64,000 bases of DNA from assembly GCA_029961685.1 (NCBI GenBank), contig JARWKL010000015.1, positions 15,250,801-15,314,800 on the forward strand, written 5' to 3'. The stretch comes from Aristolochia californica. Taxonomy: Eukaryota; Streptophyta; Magnoliopsida; Piperales; Aristolochiaceae. Below the pieces are notes generated by a model that was not told the origin of the DNA, did not search any database, and worked only from the letters and a program-made list of their open reading frames with translations. Shown here piece by piece: positions 37,079 to 45,981 of this stretch. Within the stretch, counting starts at the first letter, position 1. Every line of letters starts with the position of its first letter. The position numbers and the translations under genes were made by a program.

Positions 37079-37450
37079 TTCTGGCGGGGCAAAATGGGGT
37101 TGGGCACAACCAGGAATCCTGGCGGGGCGAAATGGGGTTGCTGGCGCCCAACCAGGACTCCAGGCAGGGCGAAATGGGGTTTCCTCAGGATGCCAGGCGC
37201 AGGCGCGCTCGCGGCAGGACTCCAGGCACAGGCGCCCGCGCGCACAGGACTCCAGGCGCAGGCGCCAGGCGCCAGGCGCCCACGGGCGAAATGGGGTTTC
37301 CGCCAGGCGCCAGGTGCCCCGCGCGAAATGGGGTTTCCTGAGCCGCCAGGCGCCCGCGGGCGAAGTGGGGTTCCGCCAGGCGCCAGGCGCCCCGCGCGAA
37401 ATGGGGTTTCCTGAGGCGCCAGGCGCCCCACGCGAAATGGGGTTTCCTGG
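37079..37450 (+). repeat. GC-rich GAAATGGGGTTT minisatellite in LTR U3
   Basis: About eight copies of a core GCGAAATGGGGTTTCC, separated by GGCGCCAGGCGCCC-type spacers of variable length (37092, 37130, 37172, 37291, 37327, 37361, 37398 and 37434 approximately). The spacers are self-complementary GGCGCC palindromes. The repeats stay open in several frames, producing long overlapping ORFs on both strands that are not genes. They lie just upstream of the LTR TATA box. Confidence 0.88.
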
Positions 37451-37585
37451 CGACCAGGTCGCCAGGCGCCCTGGTCTGGGGGGCGCCAGCCTGACCAGGG
37501 TGTCCCTTGACGCTAGAAACCGAATTTTTGGGATCTGACGGATTTTTGAACGTTTTTAGAGATTTCAAAAGGCCTAGGGAGAGAC

Positions 37586-37594
37586 TATAAATAG
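37586..37594 (+). promoter_or_regulatory. TATA box of chromovirus LTR (middle copy)
   Basis: TATAAATAG followed by AGAGGCCTCTCCC, a common plant LTR promoter arrangement. The same box occurs in the second LTR at 41313-41321. Confidence 0.75.
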
Positions 37595-37916
37595 AGAGGC
37601 CTCTCCCATTGTAAAAGGGTCGAAAAATCCTTAGCCTTCTTTACTCTTTTGGTGTATAGAGAGAGTTTTTAGCCTTGGCCTTCAAGAGTGTTTGGCCACC
37701 CTTTGTAATCTTGTATTCTCAATACAAAGTAGGCTTTTCTCTTCTATACCTTGGTGTTTTCGTTGTCTCATTTGGCTTGCAACTTCTTGTGTGAAGTATT
37801 GGTTGGAGGATCCGAGGCTCAAGGAGGCTGACTAGTTCTTCGGAAGAGCTAGGCCGCACGGGGTAGATATTCCGCTTGGCTAGACGGACCTAGCCCAAAT
37901 CTAACCATGTGACAAC

Positions 37917-37928
37917 TGGTATCAGAGC
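37917..37928 (+). other. Primer-binding site of chromovirus D
   Basis: TGGTATCAGAGC two bases after the LTR terminus GTGACA. This marks 37915 onward as a 5' internal region, so the preceding LTR acts as the 5' LTR of D. Confidence 0.92.
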
Positions 37929-38249
37929 AGCATTCCATCCATGACGTCCACAAGTGGAGAAGTAGCAGCAAGAGGTATGGAAACACTCTTTGAAAACGAT
38001 TCATGTTTTGGTGATTTCAAGTCAAGGCTTGTTAGCTTGAAAAATCAACTTTCAAGAATGGAGGAGTTCGTACGTGACATTGCGCATGGCCTACACTCTG
38101 TCCCTAACTTTTCCCAAAAGTTTTTGGACAACGTAGATAGTGCCATGGCAGTGATGCGAACTGAAATCCAGAGAGTGGACGGAGATGTCAAGACTATCGA
38201 AAATGGAGTGGGGGTAAGACTCACCCTATGCGAGAGAGCCCTTGCGAAT

Positions 38250-39000
38250 GGAGAAGGTTCGCAAGGAGGTGCCACGACCGGTTCTGCTGGGCGAGACAGC
38301 AGAGAGGCACCCGATCCGGTGCTGCTTTCCAGGAACTCCTGGGAAAGGCAGCAAGGAGGTGCCAGTTCCGGTGCTGCTGGGAGAGACAGCAGCATGGCGC
38401 CCGATCCTGTGCTGATTTCCAGAAACTGCTGGGAAAGGCAGCAAGGAGGTGCCAGTTCCAGTTCTGCTGGTAGAGATAGTAGGGAGGCGCCAATCCAGTG
38501 CTGTTTTCCAGAAATTGCTGGGAAAGACAGCAAGGAGGTGCCAGTTCCGGTGCTGCTGGGTGAGACAGCAGCAAGGAGCCCGATCCAGTGCTGTTTTCCA
38601 GAAACTGCTGGGAAAGAAAGCAAGGAGGTGCCAATTCCTGTGCTGCTGGGTGAGACAGCAGCAAGGTGCCCGATCCAGTGCTGTTTTCCAGAGTTTGCTG
38701 GGATAAGCAGCAGCAAGGCACCAGATCCGATGCTGCTTTCCTGGAAATACTGGGAGAGGCAGCATGGAGATGCCAGATCCGGTGCTGCTGGGAGAGACAG
38801 CAGCAAGGCGCCAAATCCAGTGCTGATTTCTAGCAACTGCTGGGAAGAGCAGCAAGGAGGTGCCAGTTCCTGTGCTGCTGGGAGAGATAGCAGCAAGGCA
38901 CCAGATCCGGTGCTTATTTCCAGAAACTACTGGGAAGGGCAGCAAGGAGGTGCCAGTTCCTGTACTGCTGGGAGAGACAGCAGAAAGTGGCCATATCCAG
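38250..39000 (+). repeat. 90-bp coding minisatellite in gag D (~8 copies)
   Basis: CAAGGAGGTGCC recurs at about 38261, 38351, 38441, 38531, 38621, then (as CATGGAGATGCC) 38762, and 38851 and 38941. The period is 90 bp (30 codons), made of two related ~45-bp halves (CAGCAAGG...TCCGGTGCTG in each). One extra half-unit near 38700-38745 breaks the spacing. Indels move the frame between copies, yet the repeat has no stop in several frames on either strand, so overlapping ORFs such as the minus-strand ones at 38045-38896 and 38226-39044 appear. Those are by-products. Confidence 0.9.
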
Positions 39001-39070
39001 TGCTGCGTTCCATAAACTTCTGGCGGAAGCAGCAAGCCAACCATGAGTGGAGGGCATATGGTGATGGCGC

Positions 39071-39113
39071 GCAGACGAGGACGTCTGCATTATGGCGGTG
39101 GGAGTATGAGACG
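39071..39113 (+). repeat. Displaced copy of the pol-end/polypurine segment inside D
   Basis: GCAGACGAGGACGTCTGCAT...GGCGGTGGGAGTATGAGACG matches the sequence just upstream of both LTRs (about 36789-36830 and 40557-40598). Here it is followed not by an LTR but by RNase H sequence. GAGACG at its end also occurs in the RNase H-integrase linker of C (near 35420), so a switch at that short shared word would explain the junction. Confidence 0.8.
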
Positions 39114-40213
39114 AGAACATTCTGGCTCGACGACGGATACTTCCATGCTAACAAGCTCAGCCCAAAGCAAGCTCGGTGGCAAGTTTTCTTTGCCAAGTTT
39201 GACTTTGAGATGAGGTACAAGTTGGGGAATGCCTATGGTGTTGGAGATACCTTAAGCAGAAAAACGGATTCTGCTATGCCTTTTGATGGAGAAAAGGGCA
39301 CAAGGGTATTGGCGCATATACAACGCACATCACCAGATTGCACTGCTGGAACACGCTCAGAAACAGAAATTGGGCGTGCAGCAGAGGCAGAAGTGCATGT
39401 GGCGCTATGCGAACAGCAGTCAGTAACCTCAACGGGTGATGCGGCAAGTGGCAGACCCTTCATGGGCATCACGCGCGATGCGGTAACGGCTACGCGCGAT
39501 GGATATACGCGCAGCACATGCGTCGGCACTTGTTTCACGCGCACCACGCGTGGTGCGGTAGTAGCAGAACCTGATGTGGCGCACGACGCACACATAGACG
39601 CTGGAGACATCCGCTTTGTGCAAGGCGTGCCTGCGCACATGCAGGACCATCTTATCGCAGAAACGGAAAATGCAACTTGGCGATTACGAGTCTTATCAGC
39701 AATTACACATGTTAGTACTTTGTCGCTAGACCGGATTCGCACTAGACTTCACCAAGACGCCCAGACCTTCAGCATTGTGCAAGCTGCAACCATGGGTGAG
39801 ACGAGAAGACTATGGCTTGACGACGGATTGTTCAAGACCAAAGGTAGTCGACTTTATGTGCCTAAGTACGATTACCAACGGCATGACCGCTTGAGGGAAT
39901 GCCATGATTCTTTGTGGGGAGGACAACCAGGCCAAAGACGGACGTTGGCCTTGCTCTCTGGCCAGTATTATTGGCTGGACATGGAGAGCGATGTTGAGGA
40001 GTTTGTGTACACATGTTTTATCTATCAACAAGATAGGATGAAACAAAGAAAGCCCGGAGGCTTGTTACAGCCTTTGCCCATTCCAAAACGGCCGTGGGAG
40101 TCTACTTCAATGGACTACCTTTCTGGTTTGCGCAAGAAAGAAGGGCTTGAGTCTATCATGGTAGTGGTGGACCAGGTTGCGAAGCACGGAACATTCGTAA
40201 CAGTGCCAAGTGA

Positions 40214-40612
40214 TTGTACAGCAAAAGAGGTTGCTCGAGCTTTCATGGCACAAGTGGTGAAGCACTGGGTGTGCCCACAACGATCGTCGGTGATCGTAAC
40301 CCTAGATTCACAAGAAAATTCTGGACCGAGTTAACTAAACTATTGGAAAATACTAAAAATTTTTCCACTAGTTTACATCCTCGTACTAACAGCCAAACGG
40401 AGCTTATAAAGACCGAGAGGAGCGCAAAAGGGGCAAGCCCCGAAGGACGCAATACTTGGCAAAACGGCGGGGTCAACCGAAAAGTTAGGCAACATGGCAA
40501 AACACTGCCGAGTTCTAGCAATCCGAGAAGGAGGTGGCCCAATATCGCCAGGGGATGCAGACGAGGGCGTCTGCCTTATGGCGGTGGGAGTATGAGACGG
40601 GGGAAGAAGCCA
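40214..40612 (+). pseudogene. Chromovirus D pol, terminal remnant: integrase core fused to chromodomain tail
   Basis: Continues the integrase core in a new frame: VGVPTTIVGDRNPRF contains the second catalytic Asp and SQTEL (about 40393) the Glu. At about 40405 it jumps straight into the middle of the chromodomain region (DREERKRGKPRRTQYL equivalent). This drops about 0.6 kb present in C (about 36030-36645). Further frame breaks and stops follow until the polypurine region before the last LTR. Confidence 0.82.
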
Positions 40613-40615
40613 TGG

Positions 40616-41637
40616 TGTAGCCAAACACCAAGGCCAAAGACTGTGCAAGTCCAGTGCACAGCAATAGCAGCGGCGGCCAAGGCCAAGTGCAAAGGCACTG
40701 CCCAGAGGAGCGCACGCATATGGCCGGCCCGAAACCAGCTGCAATGGAAAAAGACACACTTGAGCTTGCCAAACGGATGGCCAAGCAACAAGGTGCACAA
40801 CAACCCCAACAGCCAGCTCAGACACAAGGCAGCACGCCAGCAGACACTTCTGGCGGGGCGAAATGGGGTTGGGCGCAACTTGAAATCCTGGCGGGGCGAA
40901 ATGGGGTTGCTGGTGCACAACCAGGACTCCAGGCAGGGCAAAATGGGGTTTCCTCAGGACGCCAGGCATAGGCGCCCGCGCGCCAGGACTCCAGGCACAG
41001 GCACCCGCGCGCGCAGGACTCCAGGCGCCTGCGGGCGAAATGGGGTTTCTGCCAGGCGCTAGGCGCCCCGCGTGAAATGGGGTTTCCGCCAGGCGCCCGC
41101 GGGTGAAATGGGGTTTCCACCAGGCGCCAGGTGCCCCGCGCGAAATGGGGTTTCCTGAGGCGCCAGGTGCCAGGTGCCCCCTGTGAAATGGGGTTTCCTG
41201 GCGACCAAGGCGCCCGCCAGACCAGGGCGCCCCTTGACACCAGAAACCGAATTTTTGGGATCTGACGGGTTTTTGAGCGTTTTTAGAGATTTCAAAAGGC
41301 CTAGGGAGAGACTATAAATAGAGAGGCCTCTCCCATGGTAAAGAGGTCGAAAAATCCTTAGCCTTCTTTACTCTTTTGGTGTATAGAGAGAGTTCTTAGC
41401 CTTGGCCTTCAAGAGTGTTTGGCCACCCTTTGTAATCTTGTATTCTCAATACAAAGTAGGCTTTTCTCTTCTATACCTTGGTGTTTTCGTTGTCCCATTT
41501 GGCTTGCAACTTCTTGTGTGAAGTATTGGTTGGAGGATCCGAGGCTCAAGGAGGCTGACTAGTTCTTCGGAAGCTAGGCCGCATGGGGTAGATATTCCGC
41601 TTGGCTAGACGGACCTAGCCCAAATCTAACCGCGTGA
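40616..41637 (+). repeat. Chromovirus LTR, 3' of D
   Basis: About 1022 bp, partner of 36848-37914. It has the same GC-rich GAAATGGGGTTT array (40851-41195, about eight cores), the same TATAAATAG box (41313-41321) and the same R/U5. It ends GCGTGA and lacks the terminal CA seen in the other copy; AGA and then LTR B follow immediately. No target-site duplication can be matched, because the far side of the block (33332) has lost its LTR. Confidence 0.85.
40851..41195 (+). repeat. GC-rich GAAATGGGGTTT minisatellite, second LTR
   Basis: About eight cores (near 40861, 40900, 40943, 41038, 41075, 41107, 41144 and 41187) with GGCGCC-rich spacers. Spacer lengths and order differ from those of the middle LTR, which accounts for most of the 45-base length difference between the two LTRs. 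Confidence 0.87.
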
Positions 41638-41640
41638 AGA

Positions 41641-42090
41641 TGTTAGGTTCTTCCCTTGCCATGGATCGAGTCACCCTTCTTTCCTCTCTTCCCTCCATGG
41701 ATGATCTTGACATTGGAAGAGAAACCTTGTTTCTTGAACGAGTAATGGTGGAACTCAATTTAGAATGAAGGAGCTTTGGAGGAAGCTCAACCTTGGACCT
41801 CAAAGGGAGAATCCGACCTTGACCTCTGAGGGAGAATCAGACCTGTAAAATATAATTTTCTCAATACTTGCCTCTCTTTTCCTTCACGTCCCCCTAAATA
41901 GGGTTGAGGACGAAAATACAAAGATGACCCATTAGGTCAAGTGGTTCACGCCACATTACACTGAACCAACCCAAAATAAACCAAACCAAATAAAGTAAAC
42001 CAAACCGAATTGAAATTACATGAAAAGTAAATTGACATAATTTAATTCCTATGCCTATGGATAACTCGTGATGCTATGGAGTCCATAACA
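41641..42090 (-). repeat. 3' LTR of element B (minus strand)
   Basis: 450 bp, reverse-complement termini TGTTAGG...CCATAACA. Compared with the 5' LTR at 45533-45981 there are four substitutions and a one-base insertion (CCATGGATG against CCATGATG), about 1%. On the high-coordinate side it is preceded (minus-strand sense) by a pure G run and TGA, which is where a polypurine tract belongs. On the low-coordinate side it is followed by TCT and then by the antisense end of the chromovirus LTR; gag A, the expected flank, is absent. Confidence 0.92.
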
Positions 42091-42092
42091 TC

Positions 42093-42093
<1 letters not shown>

Positions 42094-42141
<48 letters not shown>
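42094..42141 (-). other. Polypurine tract of element B: pure G48 on the minus strand
   Basis: Forty-eight C on the + strand, i.e. G48 in element sense, ending three bases before the 3' LTR. The position is that of the polypurine tract that primes plus-strand DNA synthesis in LTR elements. The G run is in frame with the pol end, so the frame reads as a polyglycine tail. The length may be unstable in the genome or in the assembly. Confidence 0.75.
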
Positions 42142-42783
42142 TTGGAGAAAGAGCTTGTCCTCAAGCTCAAAGTATGGGTAGAGGGTGCGAAACGCCGCTA
42201 ATGGCTCCCATGTCGTGTCACTGGGGTCAGCATCTGCCCATTGCACTAAGATCTCCCAATCACCCTGAATACGGCGAGTTTGTAATACCTGTGCCGAGGT
42301 AGAAAGTACACGTCCCTCATGGAGTGGTGGCAGCGGGGTGTGCAGCAAGGGCGAATCACCGTGGAAGGCCTTTAATTGTGAGACATGAAAGACGTTGTGA
42401 ATTCTGGCCTCTGGCGGAAGCTGCAATCTGTAGGCCACTGTCCCAATGCGGTCCATCACCTGAAAGGGACGATAATATTTTGGAGAGAGCTTGTGACGTT
42501 TGGAGGCTGTCAACGACAGCTGCCTGTAGTGTTGGAGACGCAACCAAACATAATCTCCAGGAGAAAAGAAGACTTCCCGGTGCTTCTTGTCATAATATTG
42601 TTTCATAGAATGTTGTGCTTTCTGTAGATGAGTGCGCACCTCAGTGATGAATGAGTCTCTTTTAGCCAATGCTTGGTCCAAAGTTGCGACTTTAGAGGCC
42701 CCTGGTTCATAGGCTAAAAGACGGGGAGGTTCTCTACCATATACCACCTTGAATGGGGTTGTGCCCAAAGATAAGGGCGCCAA
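42142..42783 (-). pseudogene. Element B integrase C-terminus and chromodomain
   Basis: Minus-strand open frame with the end of integrase (LSLGTTPFKVVYGREPP), a helical stretch, SPGDYVWLRLQHYRQ, a GPF-like domain variant (KYYRPFQVMDRIGTVAYRLQLP), IHNVFHVSQLK and a C-terminal chromodomain-like segment (WEILVQWADADPSDTTWEPL, about 42180-42240). These features place B among chromoviruses, in a different family from C/D. It ends in the polyglycine/polypurine run. It is not in frame with the RNase H part because of the deletion at about 42765-42785. Confidence 0.88.
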
Positions 42784-44258
42784 TGTTGTATAGCTTTCGC
42801 CAATCCAATCAATTCCCTCTCATAAGTTGCCAACTTGTGGTGGTGTTGGCCCAGTTGACGGCTAAAATAAGCAATCGGGTGGCCCTGTTGGTGCAACACT
42901 GCGCCAATACCGCCCCCTGAAGCATCACATTCCACTACAAAGGACTCCTCAAAGTCGGGAAGCTGCAAAACTGGGGCTGATGATAAGGCGTCTTTCAATT
43001 GCTGAAAGGAATGAGTTGCTGTCTCTGACCAGGTAAAAGCATTTTTCTTGAGGAGATTGTTGAGCGGAGCTGCAAGCTGGCCATAGCTACGAATAAATTT
43101 TCTATAATATCCAGCTAGGCCCAAAAATCCTCTTAAGGCTGTAATAGATGTAGGAATTGGCCAATCTATCACCGCTTGTATCTTACTCTGGTCTACCTTC
43201 AACCCTGATGCTGAAATAACGTGGCCCAAATATGCCACTTCTGATGTGCCCATAGAACATTTGGACCGATTTAAAACCAAATGATGGGAGCGTATAAGAG
43301 AAAATACCTAGTGAAGGTGCTGAAGATGTTCTTCCCAGCTGTTGCTATAGACCAAAATATCGTCGAAAAAGACCAATACATATTTGTGCAAGAGAGGGGA
43401 AAATACCTCATTCATGAGGGCCTGGAAGGTGGAAGGCGCATTTGACAGACCAAATGGCATTACGAGGAATTCAAAATGGCCGTGATGCGTGCGGAATGCT
43501 GTTTTCTCCACATCGGATGGATGAACTCGGATTTGATGATAGCCAGATTTCAAATCGAGTTTAGTAAATATAGTAGCTCCATGTAGCTCGTCCACCACTG
43601 GAATAGGAAATTTATCTTTAATTGTATGGGCATTGAGTTGTCGGTAATCCACACAGAACCTCCAGGACTTATCATGCTTGCGGACTAGTAATACCGGTGA
43701 AGAAAAAGGAGACCTGCTGGGCTGAATAATACCCTGTGCTAACATCTGCTGGCACTGCCTTTCAATCTCATCCTTCTGTAAGTGAGGGTAACGATACGGA
43801 CGTACCACTACCGGCTCGGTACCCGTTTTCAAACGGATACGGTGATCACAGTGCCTAAGTGGCGGTAAGGCAGTAGGGTCTTGAAAGATATCCTCAAATT
43901 CTGTAAGTAAGTGAGATAACTTACATGTATTTGTGGACTGGACCTGGGCAACCTGTAGTGCGCAGGTGAGTGGTGCTTGTGTGCCATGCAATATAATCTG
44001 ATGTTGGTCCTCTATAAAAGACATGGTGAGAGCTTGGAAATCCCATAGTATTGGTCCCAACAATTGTAGCCATTTAATTCCTAGCACCAAATCGAATCCT
44101 GATAGTGGAATCACCAAAAAATCTGCAACAAATTTATATCCCTCAATATCAAAGTGTGTGGCTGGTGATATGCCTACACTAGTAATTTTAGACCCATTGG
44201 CTACTGATACAGAAAGACCATTCTGTTGCTGTACTACTAACCCAAGTTGTTCTGTCGC
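42770..44258 (-). pseudogene. Element B reverse transcriptase and partial RNase H
   Basis: One minus-strand frame. The protease tail (FDLVLGIKWLQLLG, about 44070-44095) leads into the reverse transcriptase: WRFCVDYRQLNAHTIKDKFPIP (about 43605-43670), TKLDLKSGYHQI (about 43530), VMPFGLSNAPSTFQ (about 43430) and the catalytic FFDDILVYS (about 43350-43376). An in-frame TAG at 43308-43310 interrupts it, then the same frame continues through GYYRKFI and RNase H VVECDASGGGIGAVL (about 42905-42945). The RNase H is cut at AIQHWRPYL, where sequence jumps to the integrase C-terminus. The missing part is the rest of RNase H plus the zinc finger and core of integrase, more than 1 kb judged by family layout. 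Confidence 0.9.
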
Positions 44259-44534
44259 CTACTGACTGATGAAATTATGTGTACTACCCGAGTCAACTAA
44301 AGCCAGTAATTGTAAATGATGTAATTGGGCTTTAACCTGCATTGTGCTTGCACTGCGTAGACCAGTCATAGCATGAAGGGAAATCTCTGGACCTTCTTGG
44401 TCAGTTTCCACAATTTCTTCCTCTTGTGGTATTTCTTCTCCATCCTCCCACAGACATATACTGAATAATCGTTTGCAGTGGTGACCAAAAACATACTATT
44501 CATCATAATTAAAACAGAGGCCTTTGGCCTTTCT
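44259..44534 (-). pseudogene. Element B zinc knuckle and protease active site, degraded
   Basis: In the same minus-strand frame as gag and RT. A gag zinc-knuckle region (KGLCFNYDE...YVFGHHCKRLF, about 44470-44520) has one expected Cys replaced by Tyr and an in-frame TAG at 44496-44498. The aspartic protease active site LVDSGSTHNF is at about 44270-44300, with another in-frame TAG at 44259-44261. These lesions, with the TAG that ends gag at 44535-44537, show that gag and pol were one continuous frame before decay. Confidence 0.85.
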
Positions 44535-45590
44535 CTACTCCATTTCCTGTCTAGTAAGTTTTTTGAAATAAGGAGCAGGTGGAGCTGAATTAGAAATGTC
44601 TGGTCGTGGGGCTGCACTGTCTCTAAATCTTGGAGGTCCATAGGAATGGTTTGGCGCAGAGGCATTGTGCCTTCCTGGCCAAGCTGGTTTTCTGACCAGT
44701 GACTCTTTTAGAACACGCTGCTTGTGCTCAATTGCTCTGGCTAAGTTCATAGCGTGGTATAAATCTGTAGGAGCATGTAATTCAACTTCTAAACGCAGAG
44801 CTTCTGTCAAACCAGCAGTAAAAATATGAACATATTGTGTGTGGCTAACAAACTGGTTTGCTCGGGCTAACCGTTCCTGGAAGGTCTTTTGGTACACCTC
44901 TAGTGTGCCAGTTTGTTTGTAATTGATTAACTCGCCCAATGGATTGCTACTAGTAGGAGGACCAAATCTCATCATGCAAGCCTGTTTAAAAGTTGCCCAA
45001 TCCTGAACCACTTGGTCATTTCGGAATTGGTGGTACCATAGAAGCGCTTCATCGAGCATGTGGTAGGCGGCCAAATACACTTTCTCATCCGCAGGTGTTT
45101 TTTGATGGTAAAAGAACTGATCACACTTGGCTAACCAAATCAAAGGGTCCTTAGACCCATCATACGTAGGAAAGTCAAGTTTTAAATACCTGGGCACAAT
45201 GTTTGGTCCTTGAACGGCAGGCCCCACATGAGAATGGTGTTGACGCAGTGGTGGTTGTGGGGGAGGTGGTGGGTGGAATGGATGGTGTTCGGCTGGCTGA
45301 GAGTAGGCAGCAGGAGGTTGGGCTCGTGTCTCATGGTCCTCTTGTCGCCGGAGGATAGCTTGGATGGCAGAATCCATTGATTTTATTGCTTCACGCAAAT
45401 CAGAGGTTGTTTGACGCACCTCTTCCAGGGCATGAGCCTGGTTATCTGTCCTTTGCCTATTTTCTTCCACTCGCTGTCTCAAATAGTCAAGGGAAGAGGA
45501 ATCCCCAAGGGTGGACCTGTCTGATACCAAGATGTTAGGTTCTTCCCTTGCCATGGATCGAGTCACCCTTCTTTCCTCTCTTCCCTCCAT
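44535..45590 (-). pseudogene. Element B gag, near-complete copy
   Basis: 351-codon frame, ATG at 45590, inside the 5' LTR. Residues 1-19 come from the LTR and the primer site encodes part of NILVSDRS. Residues about 30-85 are acidic and helical (EENRQR...EEVRQTTSDLREAI). A Pro/His-rich region follows (HPPPPPQPPLRQHH, about 105-120). About residues 133-270 form the Retrotrans_gag capsid-like core (LDFPTYDGSKDPLIWLAKCDQFF, WATFKQACMMRFGP, YQKTFQERLARAN). A basic/Pro-rich tail ends at LTRQEME and a TAG. Because zinc knuckle and protease follow in the same frame, this TAG is probably a mutation within a gag-pol polyprotein. The left-arm copy (33016-33331) is the same gag cut at residue 105. Confidence 0.88.
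45520..45529 (-). other. Primer-binding site of element B, right copy
   Basis: TGGTATCAGA on the minus strand, three bases inside the 5' LTR end; mirror of 33077-33086. Confidence 0.8.
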
Positions 45591-45981
45591 GATGATCTTG
45601 ACGTTGGAAGAGAAACCTTGTTTCTTGAACGAGTAATGGTGGAACTCAATTTAGAATGAAGGAGCTTTGGAGGAAGCTCAACCTTGGACCTCAAAGGGAG
45701 AATCCGACCTTGACCTTTGAGGGAGAATCAGACCTGTAAAATATAATTTTCTCAATACTTGCCTCTCTTATCCTTCACGTCCCCCTAAATAGGGTTGAGG
45801 ACGAAAATACAAAGATGACCCATTAGGTCAAGTGGTTCACGCCACATTACACTGAACCAACCCAAAATAAACCAAACCAAATAAAGTAAACCAAACCGAA
45901 TTGAAATTATATGAAAAGTAAATTGACATAATTTAATTCCTATGCCTATGGATAACTCGTGATGCTATGGAGTCCATAACA
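45533..45981 (-). repeat. 5' LTR of element B, right copy
   Basis: 449 bp mirror of 32625-33073, inserted at the same base of gag A (between CCCTCCCTATCCGA and the LTR in gag sense). The element B body from this LTR to 41641 is about 4.3 kb, shorter than a full gypsy element because of the integrase deletion. Confidence 0.93.

Larger units (their letters stand above)
36848..37914 (+). repeat. Chromovirus LTR shared between C and D
   Basis: About 1067 bp, proposed ends TGTGGCC...GTGACA. It follows pol C as a 3' LTR and is followed three bases later by a primer site, as a 5' LTR would be; it serves both. U3 is GC-rich with an array of GAAATGGGGTTTCC-type repeats (37079-37450). The promoter box TATAAATAG is at 37586-37594. 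R/U5 is AT-richer. The exact 5' end is inferred from the partner at 40616. In the TATA-to-end part the two LTRs differ at about 8 positions plus a 2-base indel over about 330 bases (roughly 2%). Confidence 0.85.
37941..40334 (+). pseudogene. Chromovirus D: gag N-terminus, minisatellite, and scrambled pol remnant
   Basis: A 797-codon open frame starting 12 bases after the primer site. Residues 1 to about 105 look like a chromovirus gag N-terminus (FKSRLVSLKNQLSRMEEFV..., predicted coiled coil). About residues 108-365 are a 90-bp coding minisatellite. At 39071-39113 comes a copy of the segment that normally precedes the LTR. The frame then enters the RNase H tail (LSPKQARWQ), a long variable linker, the integrase zinc finger (ECHDSLW..., with one zinc Cys changed: CFIY where C has CLTC) and the integrase core first Asp (SMDYL). 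Protease, reverse transcriptase and most of RNase H are absent. It is long but cannot encode a working element. Integrase homology jumps frame at about 40270. Confidence 0.85.

Noticed and set aside
36883..37568. Overlapping open frames on both strands over the LTR GC-rich block
   Set aside because: GC-rich tandem repeats have few stop codons. They lie inside an LTR, and the paired LTR has different frames.
38045..38896. Long minus-strand open frames (283, 272 and 197 codons) over the gag D minisatellite
   Set aside because: The 90-bp unit lacks stops in several frames, so overlapping frames appear automatically. No family resemblance; the + frame carries the gag start.
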